From assembly GCF_028682395.1 (NCBI RefSeq), contig NZ_JANHLC010000002.1:62001-126000 (forward strand): 64,000 nucleotides of DNA, written 5' to 3'. The notes under the pieces are model-generated. The model was not told the origin of the DNA, made no database searches, and saw only the letters and a list, made by a program, of their open reading frames with translations. The DNA comes from Pseudomonas putida (GTDB lineage Bacteria > Pseudomonadota > Gammaproteobacteria > Pseudomonadales > Pseudomonadaceae). This document shows positions 54,433 to 62,999 of the stretch, piece after piece. Numbering within the stretch: the first letter of the stretch is position 1; every line of letters starts with the position of its first letter. A program made the position numbers and the translations under genes.

Positions 54433-54882
54433 AGGCGCCCTCGTCTCCTGGGCCAACTGCATTCATCCATCGGCTTGCGATACCGTGGGTGCCCGGGGGT
54501 ATTGATAAACCCGCGGCCTTCGCAGGCCATGCCATGGCGATTGGCAACGACGCCGTGGCCGCGCGGGTCCCCGGCCAGGGCGCAGGCAGGCAATGCTTTG
54601 GAACAGCCGCTGCGGGCCATCCCTCTCGTGCACGTGCGCCTAAACCGTTCGAGGCGTGCCGAACTCCAGCGCAGAAATACGGTCCCTTGAGCGCGTTGCC
54701 CCGTTGGAACAACAGTTCACGCGCAACTTCGAATGGACCGACTGGCTCGCCAAGGAGGTCCTAGCAAAAAGTAGCAATATCCCTCGCTATTAGTGCCAAT
54801 TTCATATTTCAAGACCTGAGCCAGTACCCAGGTCCGGACCAAATCGCGCATCATGGGCGCAGTTCGCTCAAAGGAGATTTTC
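54433..54882. other. Intergenic stretch between ABC exporter and CAP-protein genes
   Basis: 450 bases. Several short frames overlap on both strands with no clear homology; one small frame at 54656-54793 reads like a protein C-terminus and is listed separately. The last 100 bases are more A+T rich and probably contain the promoter of the CAP-domain gene. It may be a degraded gene. Confidence 0.5.
54656..54793 (+). CDS. Possible small protein or gene remnant
   Basis: A GTG-started frame of 45 codons with protein-like composition: acidic/basic helical part (EIRSLERVAPLEQQ), then TRNFEWTDWLAKEVL and a TAG stop. The frame is closed by TAA at 54641 upstream. No clear ribosome site. It may be the tail of a decayed gene rather than a real small protein; not recognised. 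Confidence 0.25.
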   Translation: MPNSSAEIRSLERVAPLEQQFTRNFEWTDWLAKEVLAKSSNIPRY

Positions 54883-55737
54883 ATGGGGATCACTTCACCC
54901 GCTCTGCGCCTCGCCACCTTGACGCTGGGAGCGCTGCTGGCCACCACGGCGGTAGCCAGCAGCGAGGAGTCGCAGTTGGTCGATGCGATCAATACTTACC
55001 GCGCCCAGGTGCAGCGTTGTGGCGGCCAGGCCTCGCTGGAGTTGCCAGCCCTGACGATCGACCCCCGACTGATTCTCTCGACCGATAGCATCGGCAATTT
55101 GCAGCAAGCCCTCGCGCAAGCGAGCTACCCCATGGTCAACGTCCAGTCCATCAGCCTGTCGGGGCCGCGTGATGCCCAGGCGGCCATGGCCGCCGTGCAG
55201 GAAAGCTTCTGCCGGGTGGTGCTGGACCCGCAGTTTATCGATATCGGCGTCAGCCACAACGAACGCGACTGGCGCATCGTGCTCGCTCGCCCCCTGTTGA
55301 GCGCCCGCCTGGGCGACGCCGAGGCAGAAGGCCGCAAGCTGCTGGATACCCTCAATGCCGCTCGCGCGCAGCCTCGCCAATGTGGCACCCAGGCCTTTGC
55401 CGCCGCGCCGCCACTGACCTGGAGCGCCAACCTCGCGAACGCCGCACAGACTCACGCCAGGGCCATGGCCAACAACAACTTCTTCGACCACAAAGACCGC
55501 GAAGGCCACACCCCTGGTGATCGTGCCGAACTGGCCGGCTACTCGGGGCAACAGATCGGCGAGAATATCGCTGCCGGGCAGGACAATGCCCGCCGGGTCG
55601 TCGATGGCTGGCTGGGCAGCCCGGGGCATTGCGCCAATATCATGAACCCGGACTTTCGCGACTCGGGCGCGGCCTATGCGGTCGACCCAAAAAGCGATGC
55701 GGGGATTTATTGGACCGCCATGTTTGGCCAACCCTAA
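54883..55737 (+). CDS. Secreted protein with a degenerate and a complete CAP domain
   Basis: 284 residues from the ATG at 54883 (AAGGAG six bases ahead). Signal peptide ends AVA-S (about residue 26). The C-terminal half is a bacterial CAP/SCP domain (TWSANLANAAQTHARAMANN, FFDHKD, GENIAAGQ, GWLGSPGHCANIM). The N-terminal half repeats the same opening (LVDAINTYRAQVQRCGGQ against LLDTLNAARAQPRQCGTQ) and closing pattern but lacks the GENI and HCANIM motifs, so it looks like a decayed duplicate. Periplasmic or secreted; function unknown. Confidence 0.85.
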   Translation: MGITSPALRLATLTLGALLATTAVASSEESQLVDAINTYRAQVQRCGGQASLELPALTIDPRLILSTDSIGNLQQALAQASYPMVNVQSISLSGPRDAQAAMAAVQESFCRVVLDPQFIDIGVSHNERDWRIVLARPLLSARLGDAEAEGRKLLDTLNAARAQPRQCGTQAFAAAPPLTWSANLANAAQTHARAMANNNFFDHKDREGHTPGDRAELAGYSGQQIGENIAAGQDNARRVVDGWLGSPGHCANIMNPDFRDSGAAYAVDPKSDAGIYWTAMFGQP

Positions 55738-55816
55738 GCGCTAAAACCGCTAGCCCTGCGCCTCAGCCCTGTGTCCGGATTCTCCGGACACGGCGACAGA
55801 GCACAGCTCATCTACC

Positions 55817-56962
55817 CTACAACGTCTCAAGAAACCGCACCAACGCCCGGCGCTGCTCCAGATCCAGGTTGAGTGGCTTGAGCAGCTCGCTGGTCTTGGG
55901 AAACAGCGGGTCGTGTTTCTGTTGCTCCGTGGGCTGCGGGCGCGACATGCCCAGGTTGTACAAGGCCACGGTGCCATTGAGGTTGACGAACAAACCGTTG
56001 TGCATCCACGGCGCGGTTTTGGTCAGCAAGCGCAGCGACGGCGTGCGGAACGCGCCGACATCCTCGGCCTTGCCCGTCACTTCGTAACGCCCCAGGTCTT
56101 CGTACTTGCGCCCGTAGTAGGTCAGCCCGAGGTTGTGGAAACGCTCGTCGCTCAGGCTCGGGCCAAAGTGGCAGTTCATGCAGCGCGCCTGGGTACGGAA
56201 CAGGTGCAGGCCATAGAGTTGCTCATCGCTCATGCGCTGCGGGCGCCCGCGCAGCAGTTGTTCGAAGGCGGTGTTGCGGGTCGCCTTGACCAGGGTGCGT
56301 TGGTAGGTGGCCAGGGCCTGGGCTATCTGTTCGGCGCGGATCGGGCCACGGTCGGCGAAGACCTGCCGGAAGCGCCCGGGGTACTCGCTGTCGCCATTCA
56401 GGCGCGCCACCAGCTCTTCGGTGGTAAAGGCCATTTCCACATGATCGACCACCGGCACCAGGGCCTGGGCTTCCAGCGTCGGGCTGCGCCCATCCCAGAA
56501 CAACGGCTGGGCATAGCCACTCATGACCAGGCTTGGCGCGTTGCGCCGGCCGCTCTGGCGATCATGCCCGAAGGAAACCCGGCGGCCATCGGCAAAGGCT
56601 TCATCGGGCTCATGGCAGGACGCGCAGGCAATCTGCCCGGAACGCGAGAGCTTCGGGTCGTTGAACAAGCGTTCGCCCAACACCGCCTTGGCCTCGGTAT
56701 GGGGGTTTTCGGGCGGTGATGGCGCACGCTCGGGCAAGGCCGCCATTTCCTGCCAGGCAATACCCGCATCAATCTGCGGCGCTGGCCATTGGGCGACGGG
56801 CTGGCGATAGAGCGCGGCGATGCAGGCCTGGTGGGCCTGGGAACCCGGCGCCGCAGCGGCACAGCGCTCGGTGTCCTGCGCTTGCGCCAGCGGCCAGGCC
56901 AGCATCCAGCCGATGGCCAGCACGGGCTGTGTCAGCCGCCGTAGGTAGGTCTGCGCGATCAA
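55817..56962 (-). CDS. MauG/MbnH-like di-heme enzyme
   Basis: 381 residues with signal peptide (about 1-28). Heme sites CASCH (113-117) and CMNCH (261-265), bridging FWDGR. Where classical peroxidases have a methionine ligand in AVxVM, this protein has Tyr335 in TVALYNLG, the hallmark of MauG and MbnH, which make high-valent bis-Fe(IV) states and modify Trp side chains of partner proteins. An extra N-terminal region has a cysteine pair (34, 47). The start overlaps the TonB receptor stop (ATGA), so the two are coexpressed. A peroxidase role cannot be excluded. Confidence 0.87.
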   Translation of the reverse strand: MIAQTYLRRLTQPVLAIGWMLAWPLAQAQDTERCAAAAPGSQAHQACIAALYRQPVAQWPAPQIDAGIAWQEMAALPERAPSPPENPHTEAKAVLGERLFNDPKLSRSGQIACASCHEPDEAFADGRRVSFGHDRQSGRRNAPSLVMSGYAQPLFWDGRSPTLEAQALVPVVDHVEMAFTTEELVARLNGDSEYPGRFRQVFADRGPIRAEQIAQALATYQRTLVKATRNTAFEQLLRGRPQRMSDEQLYGLHLFRTQARCMNCHFGPSLSDERFHNLGLTYYGRKYEDLGRYEVTGKAEDVGAFRTPSLRLLTKTAPWMHNGLFVNLNGTVALYNLGMSRPQPTEQQKHDPLFPKTSELLKPLNLDLEQRRALVRFLETL

Positions 56963-59760
56963 AACCGATACCCCACTTCCACCATGAACTGGCGACCGAC
57001 TTCGTAATTGGCGATGTTCTTGGCATCGGCATTGCTGACAATGGCCTTGTCGAGCAGGTTGCTGACATCCAGGTTGACGAATAGGGCCTGTTCTCTGGCT
57101 GTAGGCAGCTCCCAGCCCAGGCGGGTGTCCCAGGTCAGCGCTCCGGCGTAGGCGGTTTCTTCCCAGACCCGTACGACCTGGCTATCGACCGTGACCGTCG
57201 CCCCGGTCACGGCAATCCGCCGGTAGCCATCGCGATAGCGCAGGAAGTTGCTCCAGTTCAGGTTGAGCATGGGGATTTGCGTCAGGGTTGTCAGGCGCGC
57301 GGTCCAGGGCCGGTTGTAGTTTTCGGCCGGCCGATCGGAGTAATGCATCAACTTGCCCTGGTACTGGATCAGCGGATCGTCGACATAGGTCAAGCCGATA
57401 CTCGCGGTGTAGTCGGACAGCCCGGAGCTTTTGACATCGGTCCAATCGAAGGCGAACTGCCCACTGGTGCGGGTGCCCCACAGGCCGAAGTCGCGCAAGG
57501 GGGTGATGGTCAGGGTGTAGGTATCGGACTCACTTTTGCCGCCGTTGTAATAGGTGTAATAGTTGGCCGCGAGTTCCTGGGTATTGGTACTGGGCTGGCC
57601 GATCTGGTTGCCCCAGGCGCGGGAAATCTGGTCACGGCCCTTGCGCTTGACATATTTGACCGCGAACTCAGTGTTCCACTGGATCTGCGACAGGCCCAGC
57701 GTCAGTTCGTCGTCGTAGGGGATATCCAGTTGATTGAACTTGGCGCCGTTGGCCACCTGGGAGACGTAGACCCAATCGGAGGTCTGGTTGGCCCGCGTGT
57801 AGTTTTTCTGCAGTGAAGCCACCCCGTCGCGCAAGCGATAGGCCGATAGATTGCGCCCGTAGTAGCGGTTGGCCCCGCCGGTCAGGCGGGTCTGGCCATC
57901 GCCGAACACATCCAGCTCCAGGGCCAGACGCGGGGCGATGGTGGTCTTGTCCATATAATCGTCGCTGTCGACCCGCACACCCGGGCGTATTTTCAAACGG
58001 CCCAGGCGCATCTCATCCTGCATAAAGACCGCCCATGACTGGGTATCGAACGCGATCTTGCCCTGGGTCACGGTCTTGTTCTTGGCGTATTGCCCAGCCC
58101 AGCCGTTGGTGGTGGGGCCGATGGAACACAGCGGATCGTTACCCACACAGGTCGCGGTACTGGCCATGGTGGCGTAGTACTCATAGGGCTTCGAGCGATC
58201 ATAGGCGGTGGAACTGCTGGCCAGCTCCAGTCCCGTCTGTACGCTATGTTCCAACCCCAGGGCCTGAAAGCTGTTCCAATCGGCCTTGAGCTTGTAGCCC
58301 AGGCTTTTTTGCTGCTGTTCGATTTCGCCGTAGCCGCCTTCGACGGACGTTGAACTCATTGAGGTGCCGGCGCCCCAGTCCTTGGTCGTCGACTTGCGCC
58401 AGATAATCATATAGTCGGACTCCGAGGAGCGTGAGTTCTCCAGTTCACTCCAGCTCAGGTTCTGCTCGACCCTGGCCCATGGCGCGTTCCAGACCAGCCG
58501 GGCGCTGACGCTGTCACCGCCGGCCGTGGTATCACGGGCCGAGTAGAGCGAGTTAGGACCGAAGGTATGGGCGGTTTCCGGGGCATGATTGACGCTGATA
58601 TCCAGTCCCCAGTCCTCGTTGATCTGCCACACCGACTTGAGGAAATAGTTGTCGATACGCCGGGTCTGCTCGTGCTCCTCATTGGCCTGGGCGCTCTGGT
58701 TGCTCACCGCGAAAACCCGGGTCGGGATGGTCGAGTCCTTGCGCGAGAAACTGCCCAGCAAGCCAAAGTTATCGGTGAGGTAACCTTCCAGCGTGGCACG
58801 GGTGATGAGCTTGTCGAACTCGGGCTGGTTGCCCGTGCCGAAACCGGCCTCGAAGGACTCAAGGTCCGGATCGTCCTTGTTCAGGTGATAGCGGGTCCAG
58901 GCGGAGCGCGTCATCTGGGCCGAGACCTTGCCGTGCAGTTCCTTGCTCGGGTTGCGGGTATTGGCCTCGATCACCCCGCCATTGAAGCCACCGTAGGAGA
59001 CCGGGACATTGCTGTCATAGACCTTGATCTCTTCCAGCAGATCAGTGTCCAGGGCTAGACCCTGGCTGCGCCCGGAAACCTTGTCATAGTCATCGGTGGT
59101 CGAGCCGGGATCGATATCGTTGTTCATGCCCATGCCGTCGACCACAAACAGGTTCTGCCAGTAGCGCGCCCCGTTGATGCTGATATTGGCCGGAGCGATT
59201 TCACCCGGGCTCTTGCCATTGAGCTGGCTGTCGTCGAACTGCACATTGGGGTTGGTGCGCAGCAGGCTGGTGATATCGCCATTGCCGCTGGGCAGCGCTT
59301 CGATGGTGCGCCGATTGAGGGTGCGTTCGCCCTGGGGCTCGATCACCTGGCTATTGACCCGCGTGCTGTCGAGTTGCAGTACCCCGGACGGCTGGCGCGC
59401 AAACACCGAAACCGCATTGTCATGGCTGTATTGCCAGGCCAGGTCGCTCTGCCCCAGCAAGCGGTCCAGGACCTGATCCTGACCCAGATGCCCTTTCACC
59501 GCCCGGTTTGACAAGCCTTTGAGCAACCCGCTTTCCACACTGACCTGCACCCCGGACTGCAAGGCGAACTGCATCAGCGCATCGGTCATCGAGCCGGCAG
59601 CGATGTCGAAGTTGTGGGTGCGCGGCGTCGCGGCCGCCAGGGTCGGCGCTGGCGGCGCGCCCTGGACCATGCAAGGCAGTGCCATCAACAACGCCAACGC
59701 GCCGGATCGGGCCAGGGGAAATCGTGAGGAGACAACGACAAAAGGCTGCGCGCGAGACAT
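56959..59760 (-). CDS. TonB-dependent receptor with signalling domain (third system)
   Basis: 933 residues. Signal peptide (about 1-35), STN domain (about 48-125, FDIAAGSMTDALMQFALQSG), plug (RRTIEALPSGNGDITSLLRT, NLFVVDGMGMNNDIDPGSTT, SYGGFNGGVIEANTRNP) and a long barrel ending MVEVGYRF. The plug is closer to Oar/CirA-like receptors than to hydroxamate siderophore receptors. It is transcribed after a strong terminator that follows fecR, so it has its own promoter, presumably used by the adjacent sigma factor. Coupled by overlap to the MauG-like gene. The ligand might be a metal chelate such as a copper or iron complex. Confidence 0.9.
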   Translation of the reverse strand: MSRAQPFVVVSSRFPLARSGALALLMALPCMVQGAPPAPTLAAATPRTHNFDIAAGSMTDALMQFALQSGVQVSVESGLLKGLSNRAVKGHLGQDQVLDRLLGQSDLAWQYSHDNAVSVFARQPSGVLQLDSTRVNSQVIEPQGERTLNRRTIEALPSGNGDITSLLRTNPNVQFDDSQLNGKSPGEIAPANISINGARYWQNLFVVDGMGMNNDIDPGSTTDDYDKVSGRSQGLALDTDLLEEIKVYDSNVPVSYGGFNGGVIEANTRNPSKELHGKVSAQMTRSAWTRYHLNKDDPDLESFEAGFGTGNQPEFDKLITRATLEGYLTDNFGLLGSFSRKDSTIPTRVFAVSNQSAQANEEHEQTRRIDNYFLKSVWQINEDWGLDISVNHAPETAHTFGPNSLYSARDTTAGGDSVSARLVWNAPWARVEQNLSWSELENSRSSESDYMIIWRKSTTKDWGAGTSMSSTSVEGGYGEIEQQQKSLGYKLKADWNSFQALGLEHSVQTGLELASSSTAYDRSKPYEYYATMASTATCVGNDPLCSIGPTTNGWAGQYAKNKTVTQGKIAFDTQSWAVFMQDEMRLGRLKIRPGVRVDSDDYMDKTTIAPRLALELDVFGDGQTRLTGGANRYYGRNLSAYRLRDGVASLQKNYTRANQTSDWVYVSQVANGAKFNQLDIPYDDELTLGLSQIQWNTEFAVKYVKRKGRDQISRAWGNQIGQPSTNTQELAANYYTYYNGGKSESDTYTLTITPLRDFGLWGTRTSGQFAFDWTDVKSSGLSDYTASIGLTYVDDPLIQYQGKLMHYSDRPAENYNRPWTARLTTLTQIPMLNLNWSNFLRYRDGYRRIAVTGATVTVDSQVVRVWEETAYAGALTWDTRLGWELPTAREQALFVNLDVSNLLDKAIVSNADAKNIANYEVGRQFMVEVGYRF

Positions 59761-59827
59761 TCGTTTACCTGCGAAATGAGGCCTGGGATTCGCTAATACG
59801 AATCCTTATCAGTAGCTTTCTGGGTAA

Positions 59828-59852
59828 TAACGAACGGTCTTCTAGAATTTCC
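59828..59852 (-). promoter_or_regulatory. Candidate FecI-type promoter for the third TonB receptor
   Basis: GGAAAT lies on the minus strand at 59852-59847, between the fecR terminator and the receptor start, matching the -35 of FecI-dependent promoters. The -10 is not conserved as TC at 17 bases (TA is seen). Low confidence. Confidence 0.35.
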
Positions 59853-59863
59853 AGAAATAGCCC

Positions 59864-59897
59864 AAAAAAAATCGCCGGGGCGAACACCCGGCGATTT
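59864..59897 (-). terminator. Rho-independent terminator after fecR (third system)
   Basis: AAATCGCCGGG and CCCGGCGATTT form an 11-base stem with a seven-base loop. Read on the minus strand it ends in eight T residues, 21 bases after the fecR stop. It separates the sigma/FecR unit from the receptor gene. Confidence 0.92.
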
Positions 59898-59917
59898 CTC
59901 AGGGACAACGCCGGGCC

Positions 59918-60892
59918 TTAATCGGCTGCCGACACCTGCAACACATAGGGCGCCAGCTGCTTGAGCTGGCCACCCAGGGGGGCAATGGCGGCTTGCAGAG
60001 CCTCGCGCGGCGAGCGCAGATCAAGGGCCGCGGTGATGGTGCGCTGGCCCAAGACCGGATCGTCGAGCAGAATCAGTCCGGGCTGGTACGCGCGCAGCCG
60101 TTCGACAATCGCACTCAGCGGTTGGTCGATCGCCAGCAGTTGCCAGCGGCGCCAGGCGGCAATCTGCTCCACAGGCACCTGGGTGCGCACCCCGCCCTGC
60201 CCGGCACGCGCGAAGCTCAGGCGCTGACCAGGCTTGAGTGGCTCCAGCGCCGTGCCGCCCTGGCGCGTATCGGCAACATTGACCGAGCCCCGGGCGACGC
60301 TGACCTCGATGGCCTGCGGCGCCAACTCGACAGCAAAGGCGGTGCCGGTGACCGTCACATCAATGCCCTTGGCCTGGACCTGGAAAACCCGTCCGGGCTG
60401 GGCGACCACGGAAAAAAACGCCTGCCCGCGCAGCAGGATCACCTGGCGCTTGTCGGCACTGAAATGCACGTCGATAGCGCTGCCACTGTCGAGTTCCACC
60501 ACGCTGCCATCGGCCAGGGTCACCGCGCGATGTTCACCGCGCGGGCTGTGATAGTCGGCTCCCAGCCCTTGCCAGTCCGGCAATACCAGCAGCACGGCGC
60601 AGGCCGCCACCGCACTGGCAAGCAACCAGCGTCTTAGCCCGCGACGACGTGAACGAGGGGCGACGGCGGGCGGCGGCAGCGGGCAGTCGAACGTCGGGCG
60701 GTTCATCACCTGGCCACTGAGGCCCCAGACTTTTTGCGCCTTGCGATAGGCCTGCGCATGCTCGGGCGCGGCGTCGAGCCAGGCCTGCAATGCCTGCGGA
60801 TCGCTCGGCTCGCGCAGCAGCCAGTCCAGCGCGGCCTCCCACACCGGATCCCTGGCCTTCGAGGGACGTGCCACGGAGTCAGGCACAGGCAA
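59918..60892 (-). CDS. FecR-type sigma regulator (third system)
   Basis: 324 residues. N-terminal DUF4880-like part (ALDWLLREPSDPQALQAWLD), an arginine-rich membrane segment (RSRRRGLRRWLLASAVAACA, about 81-105), the FecR domain (HRAVTLADGSVVELDSGSAI) and a C-terminal secretin/STN-like contact region (YQPGLILLDDPVLGQRTIT). It ends in an intrinsic terminator. 44 bases follow the sigma gene stop. Confidence 0.92.
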   Translation of the reverse strand: MPVPDSVARPSKARDPVWEAALDWLLREPSDPQALQAWLDAAPEHAQAYRKAQKVWGLSGQVMNRPTFDCPLPPPAVAPRSRRRGLRRWLLASAVAACAVLLVLPDWQGLGADYHSPRGEHRAVTLADGSVVELDSGSAIDVHFSADKRQVILLRGQAFFSVVAQPGRVFQVQAKGIDVTVTGTAFAVELAPQAIEVSVARGSVNVADTRQGGTALEPLKPGQRLSFARAGQGGVRTQVPVEQIAAWRRWQLLAIDQPLSAIVERLRAYQPGLILLDDPVLGQRTITAALDLRSPREALQAAIAPLGGQLKQLAPYVLQVSAAD

Positions 60893-60936
60893 ACACTGCC
60901 CGCCAGGCCCGGCAGCGATCTCGCCGCACGAGGTGT

Positions 60937-61443
60937 TCAGTCATCACTCATTTGCTCCGAGCAGTAGGTCAGCGCGTCCCGGACCAGTTGATGCGCGAGG
61001 CTCAACGAAATACCCAAGTGCTGCGCAATGTCCTTGAAAGTCATGCCATGCAGGCGGTGCATCACAAAGGCCTGGCGCGAGCGCTCAGGCAGGCGGGCCA
61101 GGGCGTTTTCCAGTTGCTGCAGTTCATCGCAGTACAGGGCCTCACATTCTGGGGAAGGATTCTCGGATGGCAAGTCTTCAAGTTGCGCTTCGCTGGCCGG
61201 ATGGCGGTTTTCCAGGGTCAGGCGTCGGTTCAGGTCGAAGGCCAGGTTGCGCACGATGCGATACAGATACCCCACCGGCTGGGCCAGCGGCGTGCGTTGC
61301 GCCGTGGCCTGGTTGAAACGCAGCCAGGCTTCCTGAACCACGTCTTCGGCCTTGGACCGGCAGCCCACAATCGGCGACGCATATTCCACCAGCGCCTTGC
61401 GGTGCGCGAGATAGAGCTCAAGTTTTTGACTGTGTTCCGACAC
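60937..61443 (-). CDS. FecI-type ECF sigma factor (third system)
   Basis: 168 residues from the GTG at 61443. Region 2 (SKAEDVVQEAWLRFNQA, PVGYLYRIVRNLAFDLNRRL) and region 4 (LPERSRQAFVMHRLHGMTFK, HLGISLSLAHQLVRDAL). The frame extends to an ATG at 61518, but that start would put the Fur box inside the coding region; the GTG gives the normal family length. Ribosome site weak either way. Confidence 0.88.
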   Translation of the reverse strand: MSEHSQKLELYLAHRKALVEYASPIVGCRSKAEDVVQEAWLRFNQATAQRTPLAQPVGYLYRIVRNLAFDLNRRLTLENRHPASEAQLEDLPSENPSPECEALYCDELQQLENALARLPERSRQAFVMHRLHGMTFKDIAQHLGISLSLAHQLVRDALTYCSEQMSDD

Positions 61444-61497
61444 TGCGACCACGCCCGTTAACCACGATGAGTGCCTGTGAGGCGCGGCGATACTAAT

Positions 61498-61516
61498 CCT
61501 ATTGATAATTATTAAC
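61498..61516. promoter_or_regulatory. Fur box upstream of the third ECF sigma gene
   Basis: CCTATTGATAATTATTAAC matches 14 of 19 positions of the Fur consensus. It lies 55 bases upstream of the chosen GTG start. Confidence 0.65.
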
Positions 61517-61554
61517 AAATGAGACTTTAGCTTGATACGCCGGTTCCACTGAAG

Positions 61555-62886
61555 CTAGGCCAAGGCCTGCACCGTCCACTTCACCCGCGCCAGGGCTGCG
61601 CCCAGGGTTTGCAGGTCCACCGACCCCAGGGCGAGGCGCAAGGCATGCGGGACATGACTGGAAACGGCAAACGGCTCGGCGGTGGACACCGAAATCCCCT
61701 CGTGCAGCAGGGCCATGGCAACCCGATCGGCCCGGGCATCCTCGGCCAGGGGCAGCCAGACAAAGTAGGAGTCGCGATGGCTGACCCGCTGCAACCCTGC
61801 CAGCGCCTTGGCCGCCAACGCCTGTCGGACCCGGGCGTCCGCACGTTTCTGCGCCTCCAGGCGCTGGACGGTGCCATCGTCAATCCAGCCGCTGGCAATG
61901 GCCGTTAATACACCCGCGGTATTCCAGGCCGTCGCCCGGATCGCCCGCTCCAATGCGCCTATCCAGCCCGGCGGCGCGACCACCCAACCGACACGCAGGC
62001 CGGTGGCCACGCTTTTGGAGAAGCCGGAGATATACAGGGTCCGTTCCGGGGCCAGTGCTGCCAGGGGTGGCGGTGGATTTTCCGGCAAAAAAGCATAGGC
62101 GGCGTCTTCAATCAGTATCAGCCCGTGCTGGCGGGCCAGGGCCACCAGCTGCTCGCGCTGCGCCAGCGGTGTCACCCAGCCCATGGGGTTATGCAGGGTC
62201 GGCATGCTGTAGAACGCGCGGATCGGCCGCGTGCGGCAAAGCGTTTCCAGTAGCTCCAGGTCCGGCCCCTGGGCCATCGCGGCAATAGGCAACAGTTCGA
62301 TATGCAGTGATTGAGCAACGACCTTGAAACCGGGATAGGTCAGTGCATCCACCGCGATCACATCCCCCGGCTTGAACAGGGCCATCAGGGTCACGGCCAG
62401 GCCATGTTGGGCGCCATTGACCAACAGGACCTGCTCGCCCGGCACCGTCAGACCGCGCAGTGCCAGGTGTCGTGCCACACTCGCCCGCTCATGCAGCCGC
62501 CCACCGTGGGGCTGGTAACGCAACAACGCATCGAGGTCGCCGGACAGGGCCAGTTGACGCAGGGCCGTGCGCAACAGATCTGCCTGCCCGGGGACCGAGG
62601 GATAATTGAAATTGAGGTCAACCACACCTGCGGCGACGGCCTGCTGATCGATACCCTGCCCCGGCGGCAAGGCCGTCTCACGGACAAAGGTGCCCCGCCC
62701 CGCTTCCCCGCTGACCAGGCCCATGGCCTCCAGCTCGGCATACACCCGTGAGGCGGTCACCAGGGCCACGCCGGCTTGCGCAGCAAGCTGGCGGTGGGTT
62801 GGCAACCGACTGCCAGGCGCAAGACGACCGGCACGGATATCGGCCACAAAACCATCGACCAACGACTTGTAGCGGGCACGGGGCAT
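61555..62886 (-). CDS. MocR-type transcriptional regulator (GntR-aminotransferase fusion)
   Basis: 443 residues from the ATG at 62886; the longer frame to 63027 overlaps the divergent gene. N-terminal GntR winged helix (YKSLVDGFVADIRAGRLAPG, LPTHRQLAAQAGV) and a type I aminotransferase-like domain with the pyridoxal phosphate lysine Lys291 in SGFSKS and the aspartate in LILIEDAAYAF. MocR regulators bind PLP and control nearby metabolic or transport genes. Divergent from an EamA exporter, which is its likely target. Confidence 0.9.
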   Translation of the reverse strand: MPRARYKSLVDGFVADIRAGRLAPGSRLPTHRQLAAQAGVALVTASRVYAELEAMGLVSGEAGRGTFVRETALPPGQGIDQQAVAAGVVDLNFNYPSVPGQADLLRTALRQLALSGDLDALLRYQPHGGRLHERASVARHLALRGLTVPGEQVLLVNGAQHGLAVTLMALFKPGDVIAVDALTYPGFKVVAQSLHIELLPIAAMAQGPDLELLETLCRTRPIRAFYSMPTLHNPMGWVTPLAQREQLVALARQHGLILIEDAAYAFLPENPPPPLAALAPERTLYISGFSKSVATGLRVGWVVAPPGWIGALERAIRATAWNTAGVLTAIASGWIDDGTVQRLEAQKRADARVRQALAAKALAGLQRVSHRDSYFVWLPLAEDARADRVAMALLHEGISVSTAEPFAVSSHVPHALRLALGSVDLQTLGAALARVKWTVQALA

Positions 62887-62999
62887 GGGCAGCTGTATCC
62901 ATGACAATTTTTTGATTGTGCTGATGATCACCCTCAGGATGGAGCATGTGCAAGCCGCCACGGCCTGTTGGCCCCCACGATCAACACGAGCGACCGACC

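Noticed and set aside
54410..54712. 100-codon minus-strand frame after the ABC exporter
   Set aside because: No ribosome site or recognisable domain, overlaps the exporter 3' end, and composition is that of chance frames.
55817..61516. A genuine methanobactin biosynthesis locus
   Set aside because: No MbnB/MbnC-like genes, no precursor-like peptide and no MbnP were found in the flanking sequence; only receptor, regulators and a MbnH/MauG-like enzyme are present.
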